A stretch of DNA of 20,214 nucleotides from a virus: the IMG/VR virus record IMGVR_UViG_3300021964_000732, positions 1 to 20,214 of that record; one strand, written 5' to 3'. Below, in pieces: positions 8,195-17,473 of this stretch (position 1 is the first letter of the stretch; every line of letters starts with the position of its first letter). The notes under the pieces were generated by a model. It saw nothing but the letters and a program-made list of their open reading frames with translations. It was not told where the DNA came from and searched no databases. Position numbers and translations under genes: made by a program.

Positions 8195-8593
8195 TTAGAA
8201 TCCTCCAGTCAAAGGTCCAGAAATCTGGAAACCAACGCTGCAAGAGGTGACCGCACCAACGGAAACGCTGGCAGAAATACTTGTCAAAACTGCAGAACCG
8301 CTTAACTGGCTGCCGCCAGCAGAATCCAAAACAAGCTCAATGTTACTCAAAGGTTCTGAAGAATTATTCAAAACATCGTTGAAAAGCGCTGTTGCGCTTG
8401 CCTCACCTGGGTCATACATAATGTCTGCTGTTCCCGTTACACCCCTCAAACCCGAAACGTAGGAACGGTCAAAGGCCCCAATGCTCGTAGTCTCCAACGA
8501 GTCTTTTGCAATATTTGCTGACCAAGAGCGCACGCGAGCGACTACAGTCCCCCTCCATCGCAATTGCCCATTACTGCCAGTGCGAACAGCCAT
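8195..8593 (-). CDS. Small tail-tube-fold protein at the tail-tip end of the operon
   Basis: A 132-residue protein, ATG start with AAAAGG about 9 nt upstream. It opens MAVRTGSNGQLRWRG and continues VRSWSANIAKDSLETTSIG (22-40), TGTADIMYDPGE, a strand with IELVLD, and ITSISASV-like strands ending in FQISGPL. This W-S, D.LETT.xG, G.ANxxYDP pattern is that of tail tube and similar beta-barrel virion proteins. The operon already has a larger tube protein before the tape measure gene, so this second one is unlikely to build the main tube. It may form a ring near the hub or a fibre-attachment layer; that role is inference from position. Confidence 0.7.
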   Translation of the reverse strand: MAVRTGSNGQLRWRGTVVARVRSWSANIAKDSLETTSIGAFDRSYVSGLRGVTGTADIMYDPGEASATALFNDVLNNSSEPLSNIELVLDSAGGSQLSGSAVLTSISASVSVGAVTSCSVGFQISGPLTGGF

Positions 8594-8629
8594 GCCTATA
8601 AGCCTTTTGATCTATTCTACTCACTGAAG

Positions 8630-9010
8630 TCAACCATCCAATGTGCCGATTAATTTGACAGTAACTGTTGATCGATCATTGAAAACTGATTGGACTTGAG
8701 GAGTTTCTTGCCAACGCCAAGTCACATGGCTTGGGATTTGACTCTGTAAGGCAGCATTCATTCCATCGAAGATTGAAGACGGAAGGGTTAAAGCAGTGCC
8801 TGAACCGTATGCAGAGTTAAAACAAACCAAAATCGTTGTCAGCTCTGCATCGTTAGTTGAGAATTCCAAGTCCAAGACAGCATCAAAGGCTTTACTGCCA
8901 TAAAGCCTGGTCGTTCCAGCCCCGCTTATACTTTTAAAACGCTTGGTTGGGTAATCGCCAACCGTGTAAGTACGCCGAGTCGGTGTAAGTGATGGAAAGA
9001 AGACTGCCAT
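8630..9010 (-). CDS. Small phage structural protein of unknown role, directly after the hub gene
   Basis: A 126-residue protein. Its ATG overlaps the stop of the hub gene by one base (TAATG), and TTGGAGGG lies about 13 nt upstream. It opens MAVFFPSLTPTRRTYTVGDY and has PTKRF, TTRLYGSKAFDAVLDLEF (33-50), LPSSIFDGM and HVTWRWQE, then a final VTVKLIGTLDG strand. No membrane segment, signal peptide or catalytic motif is seen. Proteins that look like this occur beside the tail genes of marine siphoviruses, as I recall them, but no function is assigned. The tight coupling to the hub gene favours a tail-tip component. Confidence 0.7.
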   Translation of the reverse strand: MAVFFPSLTPTRRTYTVGDYPTKRFKSISGAGTTRLYGSKAFDAVLDLEFSTNDAELTTILVCFNSAYGSGTALTLPSSIFDGMNAALQSQIPSHVTWRWQETPQVQSVFNDRSTVTVKLIGTLDG

Positions 9011-12000
9011 TAGTTGATCAGACCCTCCAAGATCCAGTTGCTGTCATTGTCAAAGCCATCGACGATTAGGCTTTCGTCGTTGCTGTTGGTTGGAAAGTGA
9101 ATAGCTTCAACCTCAATGTTACCGTCTTCATCGAACGAAAGAGATTGAGTTTTGTATGTCTGCACATTCGTGCTTCCACTGTTTATGCAAAACACTGAAT
9201 TAGAAAAATTCGTTGCACCGCCTTGAACCGACATGGTTGTTTCGGTAATGCTTGTTGACGCACCATCCCAAAGCAATACAGAGTAATTACCGTCAGCCAA
9301 AGGTGGCCAAGAAGTAATCGTGCCGTCAGCGGCAATTGCTCCATTCTGCGGTTGATTGAAGGTTGTAGTTTCAAGCCCTAGCTTGAAGACTCCTCCAATA
9401 TCAAGACTTGCTTGGCTAGGGGTAGTCTTAAATTTGATCGAATGGGTCACAAGCCTGCGAAACTTACATTCCCATTTGCCTCTATCAACTGCGTGCCTTT
9501 CGCTTGTGGCAAAATCGCTAATATCAATTGACTCTATAGGAGCAAAATTTTCAACGCCAGCTTCTCTGACTATGACTTCTCTTACGACAGGGAATAAGCC
9601 CTTGGACGAGTCTCCAAGATCGGTTCGCTCTTGGCGCCACTTGACGGAAACCCTTGGAGGGATGCGATCCGCAGCGTCAAAATAATTTAACTCAAACGAA
9701 CCTTCGATAATATTGCCTGAGGTGAAAAGTTGCGTTATTTTTTCTGACCCTTCAAAGTTGGCTACAGGCTGCAAAGCAAATTTGCCATTTCTTATAACAA
9801 GGTCTAGAAGAAAATCAGCAGCTCTTTGAGCGCCCCAAGTCCTGAGATTCTGCTTTTCGGTAATAGCGCCATCAAAAAAATACTTTCTTGAATAGTTCCA
9901 ATCTGCCGCCGAATCAAAACTTGCTTTGTCAATCTGAGCAGAACTCATTATTTTACCAACCCCGTATCTATCGTTCGTAAAGAGATCGTATAGCACGTTG
10001 GGGAACATGCTTGTGGAGGTAACGCCTTTGTTAACGTAAACGCTAAATTGCTGAAGGTTTTTTACCTCCTCGCTGCTTTTGATGTTTAGACCTACAATTG
10101 CTGAAGCAAAATACTTTGGGACTATAGGGCTAGTTGAAACGTTGTTTACGTAAACAATTTCATGCTCAGGCTGAGTGGCACTACTTGTAACCTCGTTGTA
10201 AATAAAAGCCTCAGCAATTTTCGCGTAAGAATCAACATAATAAGGGCTGTCTTCTCTGTTACCCGTTAGTTGGTTGCCGTCTTTTGGATAAAAAACTGAT
10301 ACTCCAAAGCTGTCGACACTTCGCGGAATGATTTCTCCAGAGAATTCGATCCGAACTCCACCTTCGTTGATAATTTGAGTATTTTGAACCGCGTAATCCA
10401 AAACGGCTAGATCCCCACTAGCCGCGCCAGTCCTTATTTCCCAAGAGGTCAAGGGCTCGATCCTTATTTCGTAACGATTTTCAAAAGTAAAATCTAATTT
10501 TATGTAATTGTAGACATCAACACCTGTGGCACCTCTGGTTCCAAAAATAGTTCCTATTTCTGTGAAGAATGCGTTGCTTGAGGCTACTCGGTAGGAGATA
10601 CGGAAAAAACTATATCTCAGCTCCGGGCCGGTGTAGGTGCCGCTATTAAAATTAACAGGATTAGCGCCATCGGCATTGTCGCCAAGGAAGTTGTCACAAG
10701 CCTCTGCGTCTATTTGAGAATAAGGCTTACTGTCTCTGAAATTGCAGATACCTGAAACGCTTAACTGCAAGCGACTTCTAAGGCCAATTTCTATCATCCT
10801 GGAACCGCGCTCGGTCACGATATTGGCTATAGCGCAGCGCATTATATGAGCCGTGCTACTTGCTATTCGAGAGGAGGAATTATCTGCATCGTTCAGAGAG
10901 ACAAAATCAACTGCGCCTGAGCGAACCACCGTAAATGTTGCGGTCATATCCCGACCTCCACCAGTTGGAGTTTGATCGGCATCGGATAAGAATGGCTGCG
11001 CATCCCGATTAGAACAAATAGCTAATGCGCTGCCTATCTTGTAGAGTTGACCAATAGTTATCAATTCGTCGTATTGTTTTTGGCGACCTGCTACCGCCCC
11101 GGCAACGTCTCCAACAGTCGCTTGACCTAAGTTTCCACCCCGCGTGAAACCGTTTGGATAATCGCTTAGGGCACATGTACTTAAAAGTCTATAGCTCAGC
11201 TGATCTTTTTCAGCTACTTGAACGCTGTTGCCAGATATTTCTGATCCATTTCTTGCGTAAAGACAAGACTTGCCGGGAAAAATTGTGTCTTGCTTAGCAC
11301 GATTTGCAAGTTCTTGCCAATCAGACTTGCAATTAACTTCATTGTCTGTTCTTACAACAAACTGCCTGCCCGGTCTGAATACAGGGTTTACTCTGTAGCC
11401 CAAATTATTGCCAATGAATCCATACACTCCTATTGAGGTTTGAGTAGAAGGCTTTGATGCAAAACAAAAAGAAGGCTCGTAACCCCCGTTTACGTTTTTC
11501 ACTTGGAATACGTCATCTGCGCCTTCATTTTCCGAATTTGCTATATCAGAAAAAGGAGAAGCGCCAGCAATATAGTCACCTGAAGTAATCCGCCCGCCAA
11601 TGTTGTTGTAATAGATAGACAGCCTTCCTGTTGTCGAAAGACTTAAATCGTAACCGTTTAAAAGATTGTTACCAATAGCAAACTGCTCGTTGTCAAGAAT
11701 CATTCCAGAAAGCCTGTCATCAATGCTGCTAGATTCGCCCACTAAAAAAATAGCTTTCAGCAGTTGCCCGCCACCGATACTGTAAATTTGACTCCAAAGT
11801 AAGTTTGTATTAATTCTAATTCCACCGTAATATTTACCGTCAATTAACTGGCGATTGGCGTAAACAATAGGTATAGTGCTGCCGATCTCGACAACGTTTT
11901 GAATAGTGTCAAAACCACTTTTGGCTGTAAACTGATCCCCCCTGACAATAGTCTGCCCGTCTACATTCCTTGTTCTAACGTCAGGAGCTTTTCTTACTTG

Positions 12001-12231
12001 GGGCTTGGGTGCTAGTAATGCCGACGCAGCAGAAAGAACAAGCCCAATAACCAGATTGATAACAATAATCTCAAGCCCAGTAAGAGCAACAGGCTCGCCA
12101 GGTCTTAGCTTGCTGTGTAAAATCGCCTGTCGGCAGAAAAAGACATACTGCTCTTCAGACATCCCAGTGATGTCAATAATCTCCCGATCCTGCGGGAGAA
12201 GCATGATTCGATTTTTGTTAGGGCTTAGCAT
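9010..12231 (-). CDS. Tail tip hub protein, lambda J-like, with an N-terminal hydrophobic segment
   Basis: A 1073-residue protein. Residues 52-74 form one strong hydrophobic stretch (GLEIIVINLVIGLVLSAASA and on to LLAP), as in the lambda I and J regions. Residues 742-759 read MFPNVLYDLFTNDRYGVG, which closely follows the hub signature seen in J-family proteins (NP...VLYD.LT.PRYG.G). The stretch after it, with a W-N-Y..KYFFDGAITEKQN pattern and then AADFLLDLVIRNGKFALQP, continues the J pattern. The C-terminal part is beta-rich. The J family forms the central hub that closes the tail tip and contacts the receptor. The gene follows the L-like gene through a TAATG overlap. No NlpC/P60 peptidase (lambda K) is encoded between tape measure and hub. 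Confident as hub, less so on how much of lambda I is fused in. Confidence 0.85.
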   Translation of the reverse strand: MLSPNKNRIMLLPQDREIIDITGMSEEQYVFFCRQAILHSKLRPGEPVALTGLEIIVINLVIGLVLSAASALLAPKPQVRKAPDVRTRNVDGQTIVRGDQFTAKSGFDTIQNVVEIGSTIPIVYANRQLIDGKYYGGIRINTNLLWSQIYSIGGGQLLKAIFLVGESSSIDDRLSGMILDNEQFAIGNNLLNGYDLSLSTTGRLSIYYNNIGGRITSGDYIAGASPFSDIANSENEGADDVFQVKNVNGGYEPSFCFASKPSTQTSIGVYGFIGNNLGYRVNPVFRPGRQFVVRTDNEVNCKSDWQELANRAKQDTIFPGKSCLYARNGSEISGNSVQVAEKDQLSYRLLSTCALSDYPNGFTRGGNLGQATVGDVAGAVAGRQKQYDELITIGQLYKIGSALAICSNRDAQPFLSDADQTPTGGGRDMTATFTVVRSGAVDFVSLNDADNSSSRIASSTAHIMRCAIANIVTERGSRMIEIGLRSRLQLSVSGICNFRDSKPYSQIDAEACDNFLGDNADGANPVNFNSGTYTGPELRYSFFRISYRVASSNAFFTEIGTIFGTRGATGVDVYNYIKLDFTFENRYEIRIEPLTSWEIRTGAASGDLAVLDYAVQNTQIINEGGVRIEFSGEIIPRSVDSFGVSVFYPKDGNQLTGNREDSPYYVDSYAKIAEAFIYNEVTSSATQPEHEIVYVNNVSTSPIVPKYFASAIVGLNIKSSEEVKNLQQFSVYVNKGVTSTSMFPNVLYDLFTNDRYGVGKIMSSAQIDKASFDSAADWNYSRKYFFDGAITEKQNLRTWGAQRAADFLLDLVIRNGKFALQPVANFEGSEKITQLFTSGNIIEGSFELNYFDAADRIPPRVSVKWRQERTDLGDSSKGLFPVVREVIVREAGVENFAPIESIDISDFATSERHAVDRGKWECKFRRLVTHSIKFKTTPSQASLDIGGVFKLGLETTTFNQPQNGAIAADGTITSWPPLADGNYSVLLWDGASTSITETTMSVQGGATNFSNSVFCINSGSTNVQTYKTQSLSFDEDGNIEVEAIHFPTNSNDESLIVDGFDNDSNWILEGLIN

Positions 12232-12698
12232 TATCTCAATGAAATGTTTCCGGTAGAGGGAAGTTCCCCGACGCTTACCTGGGTAAGGACACGCCTTGGA
12301 ATGTTTGCTTCAATCGCGTCCAAAGGGTTACCCAGTCTTACCTGTAGCCTACTCGTATCATGCTCAAATCCAAGCACTGCATACAGCTCTTCGCTGTAAC
12401 GGTTTGTCTCAACCAACGTATCTGGGTCAAGCCATACCGTGCGTATCTCCGCAAGCCAACGTTGATCTGATGCTGTCTGAAAAATACTTAAATCCAGTTG
12501 ATTTACAGCAAAAACAACTGCCGCTGAAATATTGGCAGCCTGTAGGTCCAGGGTACCGCCACTAAAGCCAAAACCTGCAAACACATAGCTTGTGCCTAAA
12601 TACGTGCGCGACTCGCCTTGGAAAAAGTTTTGGAAAGCATAGCCAGTGTCTGAGCCTTCAAAGTCAACAAGCTTAAGATAAGTACCAATTGCAAGCAT
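12231..12698 (-). CDS. L-like distal/minor tail protein
   Basis: A 155-residue protein. The ATG at 12698-12696 shares a base with the TGA stop of the tape measure gene (TGATG); a TTG one codon upstream is the other possible start. The second half reads AEIRTVWLDPDTLVE, YAVLGFEHDTSRLQVRLG, NPLDAIEANIPRRVL and VGELPSTGNISL. The VRLGNPLD...PRR order is that of tail proteins encoded between the tape measure and the J-like hub, which play the part of lambda gpL or a distal tail protein. Lambda gpL binds an iron-sulphur cluster through cysteines; this protein has none, so that feature is missing or never applied. Probably the ring that links the tube to the hub. Confidence 0.65.
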   Translation of the reverse strand: MLAIGTYLKLVDFEGSDTGYAFQNFFQGESRTYLGTSYVFAGFGFSGGTLDLQAANISAAVVFAVNQLDLSIFQTASDQRWLAEIRTVWLDPDTLVETNRYSEELYAVLGFEHDTSRLQVRLGNPLDAIEANIPRRVLTQVSVGELPSTGNISLR

Positions 12699-15600
12699 CA
12701 ACCAAGCCCCACTTTTGACCTTGACGCAGGTCGCTGCCTTAGGTCAGAAAACACTTGGCTACGAGCCTTGCGAGAAGCGGACTCAGAAAGCGCAAGACCT
12801 TGCTCAACGGTGAGATATTCCACATTGTTGATTACGGTAGTGTCCAGCTTAACTCTGATCGGTTCTGACATTTCAGTTGCTTGACGTTCTGCGGCTTTGC
12901 GCTCAATCACACGCTCCATTGACATTGAACTTGACGATACAGCTGCTTGACTTTGAGCAATGGCTTGCTGAGTTGAGTAGTTGTTGCTGATGTAATTGCG
13001 GCTCTCGACCATTCCATCTTTACCAAGATCAACAGAGTTTCCAGCGGCACCTAACGGACCACCGCCAGAGATAGCAGCACGACTTGCCGAAAAGACATCG
13101 TTTGGAATAATGGTTCCGTTGCCTGAAGGAACCATAAGCTCAGGCCCACGCTCGCCAACGATGTAAGGCGTATTCGCGTTCACTGGACCGCCTGCGGCGC
13201 GTTGAGCAATGCCGAAGTTTGGCCCTAAAGTCCCGATCCCACCAACTTCGCCACCACCCGCGCCTAGCGGTGTGCTCCCAAGATTGAATCCGCCACCAGG
13301 CAGCAAGTTAACAACAGTATTTAAAACTGCCATTGTCACCATCTTCGCAATAATCTGCCCCGCCATGTCCAAGAAATAACTGCCAACACTCTTAAAGAAA
13401 TCAGCTAATGCCTGCTTCGCACTTGTGGCACCAGTGATTGCATTTGTAAACGACTGTGAAAATGCACTGCCAATAGCGTTTGCTGCGCCAGTGATTTGGT
13501 TGATTGGATTTACCAGATCTTCCAGTTCTTTTTTCAAACTGCGAATGTTTTGGCTTAAGCCTTCCGTCAACGTTGGGTCTATTGTTTGGCGGAACAGATC
13601 GGTTTGCTGTTCAGCGTTTGGATCCCCTGCGTCTTTTCTTGATTGCCTAAACCTGTTAATCCTGTCCTCGTTTGACACCAAGCCAAGCTGATCGCGTAAG
13701 TTAAACAGCTCGTCTTCGGACGCTTTGGCGATTATTTCCGATGCAATAGCTTGGTCTTGCTTAAGGGCTAGTAGCTCACCATTTGCCGAAACAATTAGCT
13801 TTTCAAGATCAAGGTCTCGTTCCAATCCTGCAATTTTTTCTTGTAATTGACGTTCTGCAATATCCTCCGTTTTGTTCGCAGCATTCATAGCATCCAGGTA
13901 TTTGTTTCTTACTCCAAGCTCTTTCTCCCCGAAGTCAAGATTTATAGCGTTATTTTTTATCGTGTAAACTAGCTCTGTATTGTTATCTTTTTGCGCCCGA
14001 ACTAGGGCGAGTGAATTTGCGATCTGAAATCTTTGAATGTCCGCCAGTGGGCCGGATCGAATCAGCGAGTCGTACTTGTCCTGAAGCCGTGGCAGTTGCG
14101 ACTCTCTGAACTTGCCGCCGCCGCCGCCGCCGCCGCCGCCGGTATCAGTGCCGGTGAGAGAACCGTAGTCGGTTAGACCTTTAGCGGCTTCTGGAGCACT
14201 AGGGTACTTCTCAATTAAAGTTTTATAGTTCAGTCGAAGTCTTGCTATCTCTGCCTCGTCTGCTTTTAGCCTTGATGTCAAGTCTTCTGGGACTGCTACA
14301 CCAGCGAGAGGAGGCGCACTTCCCCCCATGGCCCGCTCGCCACCATCTGATTGCGATGCCTTAAACTCTTTAATACTTTTCTTTGTTTTCGCGAGCCTAG
14401 CTTCGACAATATCAAGATTCTTGACAATATCCTTAAAGTTTGATCTCAGCGTTTCTTTCGTTGCAGCCGTTCCACCGATTGACCTGAAGAAAACTTCACC
14501 TTGAGGTTTTGTGCCAGAAGCGTCAAGGTCAGCTTTTGCTTGCTTAATTCTATTGAAGTAAGATATAACCAGCTCTGCGCCAACGATGGCAAAGGTTATT
14601 ACGATTGGCGCCACTAAGGACGCAGCTAAAGTTTTCACTGTCGCTCCAAACCTGGCCAGCTTTGTCGCAGCAAGAGACGCCTGCTGAGTGGTTTGTCTGA
14701 ACCCAGTTCTTATTAATGCGAACATAAGTTTTAGTGGCCCATTTAAAGCAACAAACGCTTTTAGTGCAAAATTCACGGCAACAAGCTTTGCCGCGAAAGA
14801 TGCAATAGTCAATATCGCGCCTCTGTTTTGAATAATAAAACGCATCCCTTCTCCAACAGCCTTCGCCATAACCACCAAGCTTGGGCCAATATCGGTAATA
14901 AATTCCAAAAACGCTTCCTGAAACTCAGCACCAATCGGCTGAAGTGCTTTACCTATCTCAATCCGCATCTTGTTATATGCAACCGTCAGTCTTGCACCAG
15001 CTGACTCAGAAGACCCAGCAATCTTTTCAGCCAATTCGCCGTATTCGCCACCCAACTGAACTAAGAACTTCATCAGATCATTCAGACCGACCTCGCCCTG
15101 CTGTAAAGCTTTTGACAACTCTGGGCCGGTCCTGCCTGACGCTTCAGCAATTTTGTTAAACGTACCAGGCAATCTTTCTGCAATCTGGTTAATCTCTTCT
15201 GCGCTGACCTTGCCCTTCGAGAAAATCTGAACGAGCGCAGTTACGGCTCCTTCAACTTGTTCTGCTCCGCCGCCAGTGGCCGTAATAGCAGCAGTGATAT
15301 TCTTAAACGCAAGCTCCGCATCAGCAACACCTCCGCCAGCGCCTTTTACTGCTGCGGTAAGTCGAGTGATCCCCCTAATGGCAGTTTCTTGTGGAACATT
15401 TAATTCTTTTGTGACACTGGCTGCTGCAGCAAGTGCTCGATTGTATTCACCCTGAGTTCCGGCAATGCCTTCCAGTGCAATCCTCAGCCTCTTGATACTT
15501 GCTGCATAATCAGCAAAACCACCAAGCGCTTGCCTGAGCTGACCTACCTGAGCGCCAAGTGCAGCACCAGCAAAAGACCCGCCAACACCACCAACCGCAC

Positions 15601-17473
15601 CACCAATTGCACCACCAAGGAATCCTTCAGGGCCACCAAAGATACCGCCTGAAATCGTTGCGCCAGCAACTTGGGCCGCTTTACCGGGGGAGAATTTGCG
15701 GCTTCTGCGGGAAGTTTTTTCTAAAGCTCGGTCTACTCTTTCGATGTCCCTTGTTACTTCCTTGAAAGCATCGCTAGCAGGGTCAAGCCCATTTCGTAAT
15801 TGGGTCCAAACGCTTCGCTGCTTCTCCAGGCTTGAAATACTGCCGTTAGATGCGGCGGTAGCCGCACGAATATCCGCCGAGACCTCTTTGTAAGATTTCC
15901 CCATCATGTCAATGTCGGTTATAATCTTGCCCATGCCAATCTCGCCAATCTGGCCGTACAGTGCGCTAATTTCACGCATCGGCTGCTCCCGTGGAGCTTT
16001 GGCGGCAACTCTTCTTTGGTTCTTTTCGATAGATCGTCGAATAGCTGCTTGTTGCCGTAGCGCATCGTTCTCAGCGTTAATCTTTTTCAGATTATTGATT
16101 CGATCCTCAATTTCTTTTTTCCGGGCCTCTCTCGCCGCCACCATAGCAGGCGGTAGTTCTGGCGAGATAGGTCTGTCGTAAGCAGTAGCGCCTGCCTGTC
16201 TAAAAGCTCTCCTACTAGCAAAAGTTCCGACACCAGGCGCAATCATTGCTCCAGAGGCAGGATCCCTATAGCCCTGAGGACGCCCTTCCCGAGAGCGCAT
16301 TTGACCAATGACCGGGGTGCCTCCACGCGCAATGCGTTCAGCAGCAGCTTTGGATCCAAGGCCAGAAACAGAAGCAACATATTCGCCTGCACCCGCAAGC
16401 TTGACAGCTCTGCGCTCGGCTCCTTCCTGCGCTCTGTTCAGTCTTTCAAACGCTTGAGCACTTTCACCTGTCTCCTTGGCAAGCTCTTTCTGAATGCCGA
16501 TAATTTCGTTAGAAACACGGGTGTAGTCAGAGCTTGATCTGACAGTATTATTAAGCTCAATTTTTAGCTCTGCTAACTTTTGGTTAAGCCCTGCCGTAGT
16601 TTTCGGAAGCTTGCCGAAATCTTTGTCAAGAGCTTTTAATCTTGTCCTGAAAGAATTGATGCCTGCATCCGTGCTATTGAATGCCTCTGCCAGCTTGATA
16701 GTCTCGCTACGGCTAGACGCAACAAACTCAAGGTATCCAGTCTGGGCAACCTTAAGAAGCTGATTTTGAAGCTTTTCCTCCAGCCGAAGTCTTTTCTCCG
16801 TATTTGCAACCGTAGACCTTTCTTTTTGTGAAAGCAGGTCAATCGCTTGAATCTGCTTTTCTGTTATGGCAACTCTTTCTCTGTAGGCTCTAGATTGCAA
16901 CCCGATAAGAGTTGAACTTTTGCGTAGCGTGCCATTGAGGAGATTTGATATTTCTCTTTGCTTCTTAGCCTTGCCTTCTGCTATCTCCAGCGCGTCCCCC
17001 ATCTGTGCGATATTGCTCTTCAGCCGAGCAAATGCGTCAGAGCCCGTCCTAGCTTCTTTTGACAGAAGCTTTAACTCCTCGATGGCCTCCTTTATTTGAG
17101 AAACAGAAGACTTGGCGCTTGTGCCAACCTCAGCAAGATTTTTAGCGCGAGCCTGCGATTTTGCGCCAAGCCCGTCAAGCGAGGCTTTGAGATCGACAAT
17201 ACCCTTCCCAAGGTCTCTATAGACCGTACTTGTCACGTTGGCTTGCGCTCGCAAGCCTTCAAACGCTTTAATCTGAGCCTTTATTGTCGCTTCGCTATTG
17301 CCAGCTTCTGCAGCAAACTTTCGTACATCGTCAGTTGCTTTCTGAAGGTCTCCGGTTGAAAGCTTGTTAAGTTGTTTTGATAAATCGCGGAACGAACTAT
17401 TTAATTTTTGCAGCTTTTCGCTGCCTTTAACGTTAAGTACAATATCAACAGGTGAAACGCTTTTACTTGCCAT
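12698..17473 (-). CDS. Tail tape measure protein
   Basis: A 1591-residue protein. Residues 1 to about 590 are rich in charged coiled-coil-like helices. About 608-640 is a Gly/Ala-rich hydrophobic stretch with GG motifs, and about 655-830 matches the tape measure N-terminal-type domain: SVTKELNVPQETAIRGITRL, then EEINQIAERLPGTFNKIAEA. Hydrophobic helices follow near 865-905 and 945-970, with another near 1365-1395. About 1425-1458 carries AAGGPVNANTPYIVGERGPE, the usual C-terminal motif of phage tape measures. A run of nine glycines lies at 1112-1120. The length sets tail length: at 0.15 nm per residue it would predict a tail of up to about 240 nm before any processing. The start overlaps the end of the T frame by 11 nt, the usual order after G-T chaperones. 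Confidence 0.96.
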   Translation of the reverse strand: MASKSVSPVDIVLNVKGSEKLQKLNSSFRDLSKQLNKLSTGDLQKATDDVRKFAAEAGNSEATIKAQIKAFEGLRAQANVTSTVYRDLGKGIVDLKASLDGLGAKSQARAKNLAEVGTSAKSSVSQIKEAIEELKLLSKEARTGSDAFARLKSNIAQMGDALEIAEGKAKKQREISNLLNGTLRKSSTLIGLQSRAYRERVAITEKQIQAIDLLSQKERSTVANTEKRLRLEEKLQNQLLKVAQTGYLEFVASSRSETIKLAEAFNSTDAGINSFRTRLKALDKDFGKLPKTTAGLNQKLAELKIELNNTVRSSSDYTRVSNEIIGIQKELAKETGESAQAFERLNRAQEGAERRAVKLAGAGEYVASVSGLGSKAAAERIARGGTPVIGQMRSREGRPQGYRDPASGAMIAPGVGTFASRRAFRQAGATAYDRPISPELPPAMVAAREARKKEIEDRINNLKKINAENDALRQQAAIRRSIEKNQRRVAAKAPREQPMREISALYGQIGEIGMGKIITDIDMMGKSYKEVSADIRAATAASNGSISSLEKQRSVWTQLRNGLDPASDAFKEVTRDIERVDRALEKTSRRSRKFSPGKAAQVAGATISGGIFGGPEGFLGGAIGGAVGGVGGSFAGAALGAQVGQLRQALGGFADYAASIKRLRIALEGIAGTQGEYNRALAAAASVTKELNVPQETAIRGITRLTAAVKGAGGGVADAELAFKNITAAITATGGGAEQVEGAVTALVQIFSKGKVSAEEINQIAERLPGTFNKIAEASGRTGPELSKALQQGEVGLNDLMKFLVQLGGEYGELAEKIAGSSESAGARLTVAYNKMRIEIGKALQPIGAEFQEAFLEFITDIGPSLVVMAKAVGEGMRFIIQNRGAILTIASFAAKLVAVNFALKAFVALNGPLKLMFALIRTGFRQTTQQASLAATKLARFGATVKTLAASLVAPIVITFAIVGAELVISYFNRIKQAKADLDASGTKPQGEVFFRSIGGTAATKETLRSNFKDIVKNLDIVEARLAKTKKSIKEFKASQSDGGERAMGGSAPPLAGVAVPEDLTSRLKADEAEIARLRLNYKTLIEKYPSAPEAAKGLTDYGSLTGTDTGGGGGGGGGKFRESQLPRLQDKYDSLIRSGPLADIQRFQIANSLALVRAQKDNNTELVYTIKNNAINLDFGEKELGVRNKYLDAMNAANKTEDIAERQLQEKIAGLERDLDLEKLIVSANGELLALKQDQAIASEIIAKASEDELFNLRDQLGLVSNEDRINRFRQSRKDAGDPNAEQQTDLFRQTIDPTLTEGLSQNIRSLKKELEDLVNPINQITGAANAIGSAFSQSFTNAITGATSAKQALADFFKSVGSYFLDMAGQIIAKMVTMAVLNTVVNLLPGGGFNLGSTPLGAGGGEVGGIGTLGPNFGIAQRAAGGPVNANTPYIVGERGPELMVPSGNGTIIPNDVFSASRAAISGGGPLGAAGNSVDLGKDGMVESRNYISNNYSTQQAIAQSQAAVSSSSMSMERVIERKAAERQATEMSEPIRVKLDTTVINNVEYLTVEQGLALSESASRKARSQVFSDLRQRPASRSKVGLG
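14114..14140 (-). repeat. Perfect (GGC)9 triplet repeat encoding polyglycine
   Basis: Nine uninterrupted GGC codons (GCC on the plus strand) encode residues 1112-1120 of the tape measure. The repeat is flanked by DT and KFRE. It lies between two helical regions and most likely forms a flexible linker. Confidence 0.97.
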
